Below, one piece after another: positions 54,439 to 62,460 of a stretch of 64,000 bases of DNA; position 1 is the stretch's first letter, and every line of letters begins with the position of its first letter. This stretch comes from Trichomonas vaginalis G3 (taxonomy: Eukaryota; Parabasalia; Trichomonadida; Trichomonadidae): assembly GCF_026262505.1 (NCBI RefSeq), contig NC_067206.1:29527896-29591895 (forward strand), written 5' to 3'. A model generated the notes under the pieces. The model did no database searches, had not been told where the DNA came from, and saw nothing but the letters and a program-made list of their open reading frames with translations. The translations under genes and the position numbers were made by a program.

Positions 54439-55241
54439 TTACTTACTAATAAAATTTCTTTGTTATGACACTTTCTCCAGTTTATAGGACCTCTCTCATA
54501 TTCTATCTTGTCATATATAAACTCATAGTCATGTATGTCCTCTAACCATCTCATAACGGTTTCCAAACCACTTTTATCGGATGTAAAGTAAAAGCATGGA
54601 TGGTTATGTATAACGTCTAAAGTTTCTAAAGAGTCTCTCAAAGTCCAGTCTACTTGGTATTGAAAATCCCATGTGTTATAGAACGGCGGGTCCACTATAA
54701 AGAAAACATTTTCCTTGTCTTTATATTTTTCATACAACTCTGTCCAATGACATCTCACAAACTCTATACCCTCAATATATTTTTCTATGTCCTCTTTGAA
54801 AACATTTGTATAGTTAAGATATAAAACTTTTGACATAAGTGTTTCAATGTCATGAACTCTTATAGCACCACTATATAATAGTCTAGCAGATATACTATCC
54901 CAGTCTATATATTCTGCTTTTTTCAAAACCTCTCTCACAATATCTTTCTTATCTAATGGTATACGTTCCATCTTACCTATAGGTATCTTTTCTTTTAACT
55001 CTTTCAATATATTGTTTGTGTCTGGAATATGTTTGAGACGGTACATATAGTTGTCGAAGTCATTGCATATAATCTTTGAGTCTGGGAATATTGTATGGCA
55101 CAAATGGGATATATAGAAACTTCCACCGAACAAATCTACAAATGTTAGACCATTCGGTAGTTTCTTAAGTTCTCTCAATATAATATCTTTACATTTACTC
55201 TTATTTCCAAAGAACGGTAACAGCGGTTTTGTAAAATTCAT
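54423..55241 (-). CDS. D12-class DNA adenine N6-methyltransferase (Y copy)
   Basis: 272 aa, almost identical to 24488-25306, with PFFGNKSKCKDII, FVDLFGGSFYIS and VDPPFYNT all present. It is the last gene before the right terminus. It is followed on the same strand by the membrane protein and the 28-aa ORF, forming a small leftward cluster next to the hairpin array. The frame is whole. Confidence 0.85.
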   Translation of the reverse strand: MNFTKPLLPFFGNKSKCKDIILRELKKLPNGLTFVDLFGGSFYISHLCHTIFPDSKIICNDFDNYMYRLKHIPDTNNILKELKEKIPIGKMERIPLDKKDIVREVLKKAEYIDWDSISARLLYSGAIRVHDIETLMSKVLYLNYTNVFKEDIEKYIEGIEFVRCHWTELYEKYKDKENVFFIVDPPFYNTWDFQYQVDWTLRDSLETLDVIHNHPCFYFTSDKSGLETVMRWLEDIHDYEFIYDKIEYERGPINWRKCHNKEILLVSKCGLK

Positions 55242-55270
55242 TTATATATAATAATAAAAATGTTTTACCC

Positions 55271-55341
55271 GAAAAGTGACAGAAAAGTGACAAAATATGA
55301 AAACATATATAATTTGTGAAAAGTGACACAAAAAGTGACAC
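55271..55341. repeat. GAAAAGTGACA repeats inside the right terminus
   Basis: Four copies of (G/A)AAAAGTGACA at 55271, 55282, 55318 and 55330. The matching region at 26678-26770 has the same four plus two weaker ones, so the number differs. One more copy lies at about 53142 at the far edge of the hairpin array. Iteron-like spacing upstream of the methyltransferase gene suggests a replication or promoter site. Confidence 0.5.
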
Positions 55342-55436
55342 TATTAATATGATGTAAATAACAACGGTTTTGGTTTTGTCACCGGCTGGTCGGCTGGGGT
55401 TCGGTCCTCCTCTTGGGTCTTGGGCAAAATTTCTTA

Positions 55437-55482
55437 GGGGCTAGAGGGCGCAACGCGCCTGGAAGCCCCACTCACCTGACCT
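55437..55482 (-). repeat. Right terminal inverted repeat of Maverick Y
   Basis: Ends GGAAGCCCCACTCACCTGACCT. It is the inverted partner of 30151-30196 and the same as 26868-26913. The adjacent ~60 bases are also GC-rich (CGGCTGGTCGGCTGGGGTTC). Confidence 0.75.
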
Positions 55483-56224
55483 TATTTCAATAAAAAATGA
55501 ACATCGGATGGGCCAATTTTGAAAATCTTGATCAGCGGGCTCTCAGTGAAAACTCCAATGTTTAAGGTTTTGATCAAATCTCTTCTTTTTGATATCTGAA
55601 ACGACACATAGGTAGATAATGATATGGTTATGTTATAGTCATGCTTATGCAGAATGATATCTATTCTATCAAGAGAAAAAAGACCTCGAAGTGCAGAAAA
55701 TTGAATAGTTGTAAACTAAAGCGGTGATTATTCAAATCCACCATTAAAAAAATTGATTATTCAATTTTATTATAAATATATATCGAACACAATTTGAATA
55801 TCATATTTCATTGTGAGATTGTCGATTATGTTGAAGAAAGTCACTCAATAAATTCGATTTTTTTACCAAAATTCAATTTAATCGTCATCTCTTAGAGTGA
55901 AGCTCCTCATTGGAGCTATAGGACCCCAACGTGGCAATATATTTCACCTCCATCGTGCTATGTATACATCAATGAATGTTGAGTTATATATAATAACACT
56001 GCAAGGACATACATGTCATAGAAATGAATCCCTGTGAATAAGGGATCCTTTGCTTTTATATGTATGTTTTATTAACAACATTCATATCTAGATACTCGCA
56101 ACTAACATAACCTTATGTCATTTAAATACTATGAGATAATAACAAAAGCGTATAAATGATAGGTTTTTATATCAGGCAAATACATATATAAATTTCTAAA
56201 GGTGCCATTTTTTTGATGAGATAA
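55483..56224. other. Non-coding flank between Maverick Y and the third GT64
   Basis: Nearly identical to 26914-27653, with the same small hairpins and no gene. Confidence 0.7.
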
Positions 56225-57130
56225 TTATTTTTGAATTGGAACTGAAGTATTTCTGGTGATTTCAACGAAATCGAAAGATTTATCGAGGAACTTCAAGCAT
56301 TCTACTCTTGCTTTGCTGTGTGAAGGCTTTCCTGACAGCCCAATTGTATTTTGAAGGTGGTGCTTTATATTATAATGGATAGGGCGATTCCCGAAAGCGT
56401 CATACGCTACGTAGTTCATGATGAAGTCTTCACAATTGTCTTTCTCAGCCGAATAGTCTCTTACGCTTTTATATTTATATGAATGATAGATTTCAAACAA
56501 ATCTACGTTTATAAAGGAAAGTCCAGTAAGAACAATGTTGAAATCACGGCCTCTCTTCCAGCTATACTTTCCTTTTCTCCAAAGAGTTGCGTAATTTCCG
56601 AAAACTGACAATGGAAAGCCTCTACGTTTAAATTCTTCAAAAGCAGTGTCTAAAGCTGTAAAATTAACGAAAATATCATCATCAATATTGCATATGGTCT
56701 GAGTCTCGAGGGTTTGGGGTATTAAAAATCGAGCAACAAGTTCTCTCATTTCAGTATCAATTATTTCAATAGGAACTGTAGAGTTTGAAATGTTATATGC
56801 AGTTAAATTAGGAGCCGGTATTGAATGCTTGAAATCGTTCCAATATATGTAAATTTTTTCGCAATGCTTAGATTCTTGCTTTAAAAGTGAGTTTAATATT
56901 TTAGATAGAATTGGAATTCGACGGAAACTACTTAGGTATATGATTGAGTATTTGTCTTTACTTAATTCTCGATCAGGTTTAAGATTTGATAATCCAGGGC
57001 CAATAACTTGTGAATATCCGCTTGTTTCAATTATTGAAGTACCAAAAATGACTGAAAAGAATATCCATAGCAAGGAGAAAAATGTTATTGATCCAAAATT
57101 TGTCCATAATTGAACCCGAGCATCACTCAT
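56225..57130 (-). CDS. GT64-family glycosyltransferase, third copy
   Basis: 301 aa with ATG at 57128-57130 (MSDARVQLWTNFG). All key segments are intact: membrane anchor, NIDDDIF, RDFNIVLTGLSF, NCEDFIMNY. It differs from 27654-28559 at about a dozen residues, with several clustered in the first seven codons (SDARVQ for SYALVK), where the upstream DNA also changes. It is a host-type gene that appears functional. Its own promoter has been replaced by unrelated AT-rich DNA. Confidence 0.85.
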   Translation of the reverse strand: MSDARVQLWTNFGSITFFSLLWIFFSVIFGTSIIETSGYSQVIGPGLSNLKPDRELSKDKYSIIYLSSFRRIPILSKILNSLLKQESKHCEKIYIYWNDFKHSIPAPNLTAYNISNSTVPIEIIDTEMRELVARFLIPQTLETQTICNIDDDIFVNFTALDTAFEEFKRRGFPLSVFGNYATLWRKGKYSWKRGRDFNIVLTGLSFINVDLFEIYHSYKYKSVRDYSAEKDNCEDFIMNYVAYDAFGNRPIHYNIKHHLQNTIGLSGKPSHSKARVECLKFLDKSFDFVEITRNTSVPIQK

Positions 57131-58217
57131 TTCTTTTATAAAATATATATTTATATTTTATAAAATATATTTTATATATATATTTTATATTTTATATATA
57201 TACATTTTATATATAATAATATTTATATTTTATATAAGGATCTTATATATTTAAAATAAATATCATTTTATTTTTTTCATTGGTGTCTGTCAAACCATAA
57301 TACACTATTCAAAAATTCAATGTGTCTTGCGGTTTCAAAAGACACCTTCAAATTGAACGATAGCACAGACACTATTGAATTTTACCCATTGTATTTAGTT
57401 TTTACCCTTTTTATTTTTAAGAATTAATGACTGAAACAGCCGTTTTGCTATGACCTCAATCACTTTTATTTATTATTTTAAATATTATTTAATTTTATTA
57501 TTTGAATAGGCCAACTTATATTTGAGAAGCTCAATTTGAGACCACTTAATACATTGAAATATCATAAATATTGAAATATTAAAAAGTGTATTTCAAAATA
57601 TTGAAATTATAAAAATTTATAATACTGAAATTGAGACAAATTAATAAATTCAATGTGTTTTTTTTTTTGAAATAACTCTCAAATATTATTTTTTTGTTTA
57701 TTTAATGATGAATAAATATGATTGCTTTAGTCAATCATAAAAACTAATTTAAGTTTAAAATAATGAAAGGATAATTTGATTGTTTTTTAAAATACAATTA
57801 TTTTTGATGATTTGCAAGAATCTTTGAAAAGAATATAATATAGGTTCTATTTTTGTAAAATTTATCCAAATCATGTATTACATAAATTACGATTAAAACG
57901 ATGAAAGAACCAAAAAGTGTGTTTTGTGTTTTGTTGTTGCGTGTTGGATGCGGGATCCTGTTATTTCCGAAATCGACAAAAAACTTGGAAATTTAATTTC
58001 CGAAATCGAAATTATATTAATGTTTTTAATATTCTTATATCAAAAAGATTAAAGTTCATTAAGAGAAAAACAATTCTTCTTCTTCAATCTATTGGCGCAT
58101 TTATTTCTACACGCCAATAAGGAAGGGAAAATTATAAGACACCATGGTGTCTTCAAAACGCTAATTTTTGATATTTTTAACAACCCTATGAATATTCATG
58201 CTATTTACTTTATCATT
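57131..58217. other. AT-rich non-coding DNA replacing the GT64 promoter
   Basis: About 1.05 kb absent from the other GT blocks. Positions 57138-57270 are TA/TATATTTT simple repeat. The rest is unremarkable AT-rich DNA, apart from the perfect palindrome AAGACACCATGGTGTCTT at 58136-58153 and a hairpin ATTGGCG...CGCCAAT at 58091-58118. TTGGTGTCTGTCAAA near 57281 echoes TGGTGTCTTCAAAA near 58145. That leaves open a short insertion element, but ends cannot be defined. Similarity to the normal spacer resumes at about 58190. Confidence 0.6.
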
Positions 58218-58225
58218 TCAACAGG

Positions 58226-60050
58226 TAGGGTTGTACAAACTGGCACAATTTTGCGGGCCGCCTGCCAGGAGCTGGCACGCGGCCAAAATCAAAAAAGTGG
58301 CCAAAAATCGGGCCTCGTGGCGTGGAAAGGATGTCGCCCTTCGGGCTCCACCCTTTCCACGCCACTCGGCCTATGACCACAATTATATAATATGCTCATT
58401 ATTATTTTTTTTCTTTTCTCTTCTTTTTTTTTTCTTTTCTCTTTTCTTTCTTCTTTTTCCCTTTTCCCTTCCTTTTTTTCTAGTTTTGGAAAGGAAAAAG
58501 TAAAAAATTTAATAATTAATTTTATTACTATGAAAATATACTTTTTAGCTTATATTGTAAGCTGTGAGAGTTTTAAGTGATGGAAGATATAAATCAAATT
58601 TGAAATTCAACAAATCTTGTTATGATTAAGTTGAATATTGTACTCTAATTAAGAGTTTTCAGTTATGAACTCAGGTATTATATAATAAAAGTATAACTCA
58701 AGATAATAAAGAGGTTTTTAAAATGTAGATCTGAAAATCAAACTACCATGTTTGATATGATTAAGTTGAATAATGTTATTTTATTAAATGGTTCAAATCT
58801 GTGAAATCGGCAATTACAAATTAAAGGCGTAGTTCAAAAAATTAAAGAGATTTTAAAAATTTAATATCAGAATTAAACTAAAAAAAGGATTTAGTTATTT
58901 CAGTAATTATCAGAAAAGGTTAAAAAGATAGGGTAAGTAATGAGACTTGAGTGAGATGTGAGAAATCATATGTAAATAATTAGATATCTGATGAGTAAGG
59001 TAGTAATGAGAGTTAAGATCTGGTTAGTAAGGTAGTAATGAGAGTTAAGATCTGGTTAGTAAGGTAGTAATGAGAGTTAAGATCTGGTTAGTAAGGTAGT
59101 AATGAGAGTTAAGATCTGGTTAGTAAGGTAGTAATGAGAGTTAAGATCTGGTTAGTAAGGTAGTAATGAGAGTTAAGATCTGGTTAGTAAGGTAGTAATG
59201 AGAGTTAAGATCTGGTTAGTAAGGTAGTAATGAGAGTTAAGATCTGGTTAGTAAGGTAGTAATGAGAGTTAAGATCTGGTTAGTAAGGTAGTAATGAGAG
59301 ATCTGCGGGCAGTAATGATACATCTATGAGTACATAACTAAAACCTGAGTTCTATGAGCGAAATCTGAGAGCTAAAAGCCGAGAGTTCTAAGGTAAGTAA
59401 TGAGAGAAGAGAATTTGAAATTTTACAAAATACGTTTACTCATACAAAATAATTCGCATTCTTTTATAACGAATCTCAATGCCAATTAATACATAAAACA
59501 GATTTTAGCAATCAATTGCAAGATTTAGAAAGATTTTATTTATAATCTCAGCCAAATTAACAAATATTTTATTGATTTCGTAAAAAATAGCAATAAAACA
59601 TAAAAATATGACATTCTATTTTTCCAAAAAAAATTTCAAAAATCATTTTTTAACATGAAATTTATATTTGTTAATTTTTTTTTTAAATTTTGAATTTTTT
59701 TTTGGAATTTTCAACCATGTCAAAAGTCGGGATCTACAAATGTATTCTCTTTGACATAGGATAAAAACATCCTTTCTTATAATTTCATTGTAAAATAAAA
59801 TTTTCTTAAATTTATTGAATCCAAACTCAACTTTGCAACATTTTATTATCATAAAAACTAAGAAACATCAGGTAAACTTCAATTTGGAGAGCTTAAAATC
59901 ATATCTAAATTGAAAAATAAGGGGAAAAAATTGTAAAAAAAATCTCATTAGATGGGGCAAAAAGTGACTTTTTTAATGTGTTTTTTAAAAAAATCGTGCC
60001 AGCTGGCCAAAAAAGGTGTGCCAGCAGGCGTGCCAGTTTGTACAACCCTA
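58226..60050. mobile_element. hAT-like non-autonomous DNA transposon, 1825 bp
   Basis: Perfect 21-bp terminal inverted repeats beginning TAGGGTTGTACAAACTGGCA, at 58226-58246 and 60030-60050. They are flanked by the 8-bp direct repeat TCAACAGG at 58218-58225 and 60051-60058. The empty site exists at 28640-28660, where TCAACAGG occurs once. An 8-bp duplication and TAGGG-type ends fit the hAT superfamily. There is no transposase. The ORFs of 60-100 codons inside are low complexity. Subterminal GTGCCAGC words recur at both ends, and a GC-rich hairpin lies at about 58319-58365 (GGCGTGGAAAGG...CCTTTCCACGCC). Confidence 0.85.
58999..59286 (+). repeat. 32-bp minisatellite, nine perfect units
   Basis: Nine identical 32-bp units (start GGTAGTAATGAGAG, contain AAGATCTGG) followed by a partial tenth. 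It lies inside the hAT-like element. Perfect identity suggests recent expansion. There is no spacer diversity, so it is not CRISPR. Confidence 0.95.
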
Positions 60051-60058
60051 TCAACAGG

Positions 60059-60446
60059 CAATATCAATATATTTTACTTTCGCTATTGTAGTTCCAAATA
60101 AATAGCATACACAATATTTTGATAAAAAATCAATCTGACAGCGAAAAACGGTTATTTGTCGGTACTTTCCCTTTTATAGCAAACACTTTTTTGACACACA
60201 TATGACAACAGAGGATTATACCATGTTTGAGTTACTAAAAAGAAAAGATACAGGGTGAGATATAAAAAGACATCGACAAAAACGAAGTTCATTATACTCA
60301 GAATTTAAAGAATAGTAAAAATGAATATGAAACATGACTTTCATTTGATTTCGAGATAACATATCAATATAGAGATCTTATTGTGTTATGAAAATCAAGC
60401 TAAAACAGAGCTTGGCGAGCCACAAAAATTTGACGTCAAGGGTTAA
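60059..60446. promoter_or_regulatory. Upstream region of the third GT8 copy
   Basis: Same sequence as 28660-29047, the GT8 side of the divergent spacer, with no gene. It is now separated from GT64 by about 2.9 kb of inserted DNA. Confidence 0.6.
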
Positions 60447-60837
60447 ATGAGTTTTGGTTTTATATTTCAAAAATCTTCCATATATATATTAGTCATTGAA
60501 TCAGTATTTATCATCGTTTTGTTTTCAACTATTGGCGGTATCACGTATAATGGAGAATTCCACAGTAACATGAATGTTTTATTGTCATGGTCAGGAGACC
60601 TTTTCAATCTTGGACCAGCTATATACGCCGTAGTCAATGCACATCCAGATCAACATATTTCCTTTTATATTACAACTGTCAATGCAGATTTATTACCAAA
60701 ATATAAAACTCATTTTGCAGAACGCCCAATCCTTAATACAAAATTCTATTTCGAAACATGCCAAACACGATACTTGACTAAAAGAATATGGATAGTTGGG
60801 TACGACACTTATATTCGAATTGTTTTTCCTAATGCGC
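60447..60837 (+). pseudogene. GT8-family glycosyltransferase cut by Maverick Z
   Basis: The first 130 codons match the intact gene at 29048 almost exactly (signal-anchor through TYIRIVFPNA). Similarity then stops at GCGC|AGTTAGTATCCC, where Maverick Z begins. The DGD and NAG motifs lie after the break and are missing, so this copy cannot be a working enzyme. The frame runs 18 codons into Z before a stop. Confidence 0.9.
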
Positions 60838-60903
60838 AGTTAGTATCCCTAAGTTGCGTACTGTGGCACTGCGCGCCTCCGTACACCACTTAGCGGTTTT
60901 GAC
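60838..60903 (+). repeat. Terminus of Maverick Z
   Basis: GC-rich end with inverted words CTAAGT...ACTTAG (60850s and 60888-60893) and alternating CGTAC/GTAC. It is the presumed terminal inverted repeat. Its partner is not in the window. Confidence 0.55.
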
Positions 60904-60993
60904 ACTTTACGAAACCGGTAACGTATATTTTACAACACAACCATAACACAACTTAACCTTAAATATTTACAAAACCATCTGACACATAAACAA

Positions 60994-61050
60994 CTTCACT
61001 AACGACTTCACTAACGACTTCACTAATGACTTCACTACCGTCCTCACTAA
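60994..61050 (+). repeat. 12-bp tandem repeat
   Basis: CTTCACTAACGA repeated about 4.75 times with slight variation, in the leader before the first Z gene. It could be a protein-binding array or slippage. Confidence 0.8.
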
Positions 61051-61104
61051 ATAAAAATAACCTTATTTTTATTTTTTTTAAATTTTTTATTTCATTACAA
61101 AGAC

Positions 61105-61539
61105 ATGTCTGACTACATTTACTATGACTCTTTCCCAGAACGTTTCCGTGAACTATTCAAAACTCAAGTAAAACTGAGAAACATGCATTTTAACAAAGAC
61201 AGACCCATTGACGATGAAAGAAACCCTGAATATATTACAATCCCTTATGATGCTAAATTTATTGCATACATTCCTTATGGTCGCAGAGGAACGAAAACTA
61301 TTTCAACAAAGAACAAAAATTATTTCTGGAGCGATGAAGAAAATTGCCTTATCTACATAAATGCATACTTAAATAAAGCTACATATTGTACAAAAGAAGG
61401 TTGGACTGGATTTGAGCTCTACATATACGACGACGATGGAAACAGACGTTGTGTATACCCATACGATAATATGTACCATTGTTTTCATCAAGCATTAAAC
61501 GAATACATAGTCAGTAAGGGTCTCATTCCTGTTGAGTAG
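61105..61539 (+). CDS. 144-aa Maverick Z protein, unknown
   Basis: ATG after the leader TTTTTTATTTCATTACAAAGAC. Starts MSDYIYYDSFPERFRELFKT. It is rich in Tyr and charged residues with several cysteines (NKATYCTKEG; GNRRCVYPY), compact, and has no membrane segment. No family is recognised. Confidence 0.55.
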   Translation: MSDYIYYDSFPERFRELFKTQVKLRNMHFNKDRPIDDERNPEYITIPYDAKFIAYIPYGRRGTKTISTKNKNYFWSDEENCLIYINAYLNKATYCTKEGWTGFELYIYDDDGNRRCVYPYDNMYHCFHQALNEYIVSKGLIPVE

Positions 61540-61631
61540 ATATGCTTTATTTTTGTTCTGTCATTTATATAAAAATAAACTTAAAAATTAATGATATCAC
61601 CACCCTCACACGTATGAAAACATAGCACAAA

Positions 61632-61688
61632 AATAAATTTAGGTGAAGTGGTGAGATCTCACCTCTTTTTTCACCTGTTTTTTCACCC
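61632..61688. terminator. Nested hairpin module in Maverick Z
   Basis: AAAATAAATTT, then AGGTGAA (61641-61647), the inner palindrome GGTGAGATCTCACC (61650-61663), then TTCACCT (61670-61676), and T runs with further TTCACC. It lies between two convergent gene ends. Same plan as 42833-42888 in Maverick Y. Confidence 0.55.
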
Positions 61689-61704
61689 TGTTGAATTCAT
61701 TGCT

Positions 61705-61941
61705 TTATAACTCTCTTCCTTTCTCCAACTCTTCTAACTTCTTCCTAAGTTCAGCAATGTTGTCCTCATGAAGTTTAATCTTCCTTAATATACCTTCTCT
61801 ATCTAATGGTTGCTTTATCTTTCTAAACTGAACTCTACCATCCTTCATAGAGTGAATGTAAAAACCTTCTGGAATAGTTCCTGATTTAATGTATTCTACC
61901 AAAAACTTTTGTTTCATTGCTTCAGTGACTTTAGTCGTCAT
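61705..61941 (-). CDS. 78-aa coiled-coil protein
   Basis: Starts at the ATG of MTTKVTEAMKQKFLVEYIKS (61939-61941), after TTTTTATTTGATTGAA. A short beta-type part (FYIHSMKDGRVQFRKIKQPL) is followed by a coiled coil (HEDNIAELRKKLEELEKG). The centre, 'H..dG...f.K..q.l..KI', recalls the NGTASLSKKKQTLTNKIL stretch of the 194-aa Y protein, so a distant relation is possible. Confidence 0.5.
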   Translation of the reverse strand: MTTKVTEAMKQKFLVEYIKSGTIPEGFYIHSMKDGRVQFRKIKQPLDREGILRKIKLHEDNIAELRKKLEELEKGREL

Positions 61942-61989
61942 TTCAATCAAATAAAAATTTTAATATTAAATAAAAATAACGTTATTTTT

Positions 61990-62430
61990 TCAGTAAGGAA
62001 ACGCAGGAGTTTTACGATTTATTTGAGGAGTAGGTTCTGGTTTAAATGTTGGAGTCGGTTTAGGAGTTGACTTTTGAACAGGAGTTTGTACTTCCATAGG
62101 TTCAGGAGTCATTGAAGGTTTTGCTTGTGAAGGTGTTGGAGTTTGTTTAACTTCAGCTACTTCAGTATTATTTACAACATTTGCTTTATTTCTTTTCAAC
62201 ATCATAACTGCTCCTGCTGTAGCTAGCAAACCTAGTGGGAGACCATATCTTATATAAGGACTTGACCAAATGCTATTTTTGACAGGAGCTGGTGGAACAC
62301 CTAACCTTGGTGAGACTGCTCTTTGCCATTGTGCAGCTCGTAAGAAATATTCAATAGGTGCTCCATAATCGTTTGGTAAAGTTTGTTTCATAGATGGTGA
62401 AGGTTCACGAGAGCTTGATGAAGAACTCAT
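61990..62430 (-). CDS. 146-aa membrane-anchored proline-rich protein
   Basis: ATG at 62428-62430 (MSSSSSSREPSPSMKQTLPN). One transmembrane helix near residues 74-91 (YGLPLGLLATAGAVMML) is followed by KRNK. The C-terminal half is Thr/Pro/Lys-rich (QTPTPSQAKPSMTPEPMEVQ). Possibly a minor virion membrane or vertex protein. The frame looks whole and ends 30 bases from the capsid gene start side. Confidence 0.5.
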   Translation of the reverse strand: MSSSSSSREPSPSMKQTLPNDYGAPIEYFLRAAQWQRAVSPRLGVPPAPVKNSIWSSPYIRYGLPLGLLATAGAVMMLKRNKANVVNNTEVAEVKQTPTPSQAKPSMTPEPMEVQTPVQKSTPKPTPTFKPEPTPQINRKTPAFPY

Positions 62431-62460
62431 TTATAAGCTTTAAAAATAAACGTTCATCCT

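Larger units (their letters stand above)
30151..55482. mobile_element. Maverick/Polinton Y, near full-length
   Basis: About 25.3 kb bounded by inverted GC-rich termini (AGGTCAGGTG...CACCTGACCT). It carries the family hallmarks: DDE integrase (48996-49955), PolB (45607-47637), SF3 helicase (38671-39905), HerA/FtsK-like packaging ATPase (40864-41739), major capsid (35320-36929) and penton-like protein (37843-38640). Extra genes are a tail-fibre-like protein, HNH endonuclease, KilA-N-like protein and adenine methyltransferase. Roughly seven genes look broken and the remainder look whole, and copies are nearly identical, so the insertion is young. The six bases on each side (GGATAT and TATTTC) do not match. 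A simple target duplication is therefore not visible, and the two ends may come from recombined elements. Confidence 0.85.

Noticed and set aside
57281-58153. A transposon bounded by GGTGTCT-type words in the third GT64 upstream DNA
   Set aside because: The words are short, imperfect and not at the junctions with the normal spacer, and no duplication is seen.
58092-58503. Overlapping frames of ~95-100 codons at the left end of the hAT-like element
   Set aside because: Low-complexity Phe/Ser/Leu from a T-rich tract, with no transposase features.
58999-59286. CRISPR-like array
   Set aside because: Units are tandem with no spacers, inside a eukaryotic transposon.
61990-62430. Signal peptide protein
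   Set aside because: The hydrophobic helix lies at about residues 74-91, not at the N-terminus. It is an internal membrane segment.
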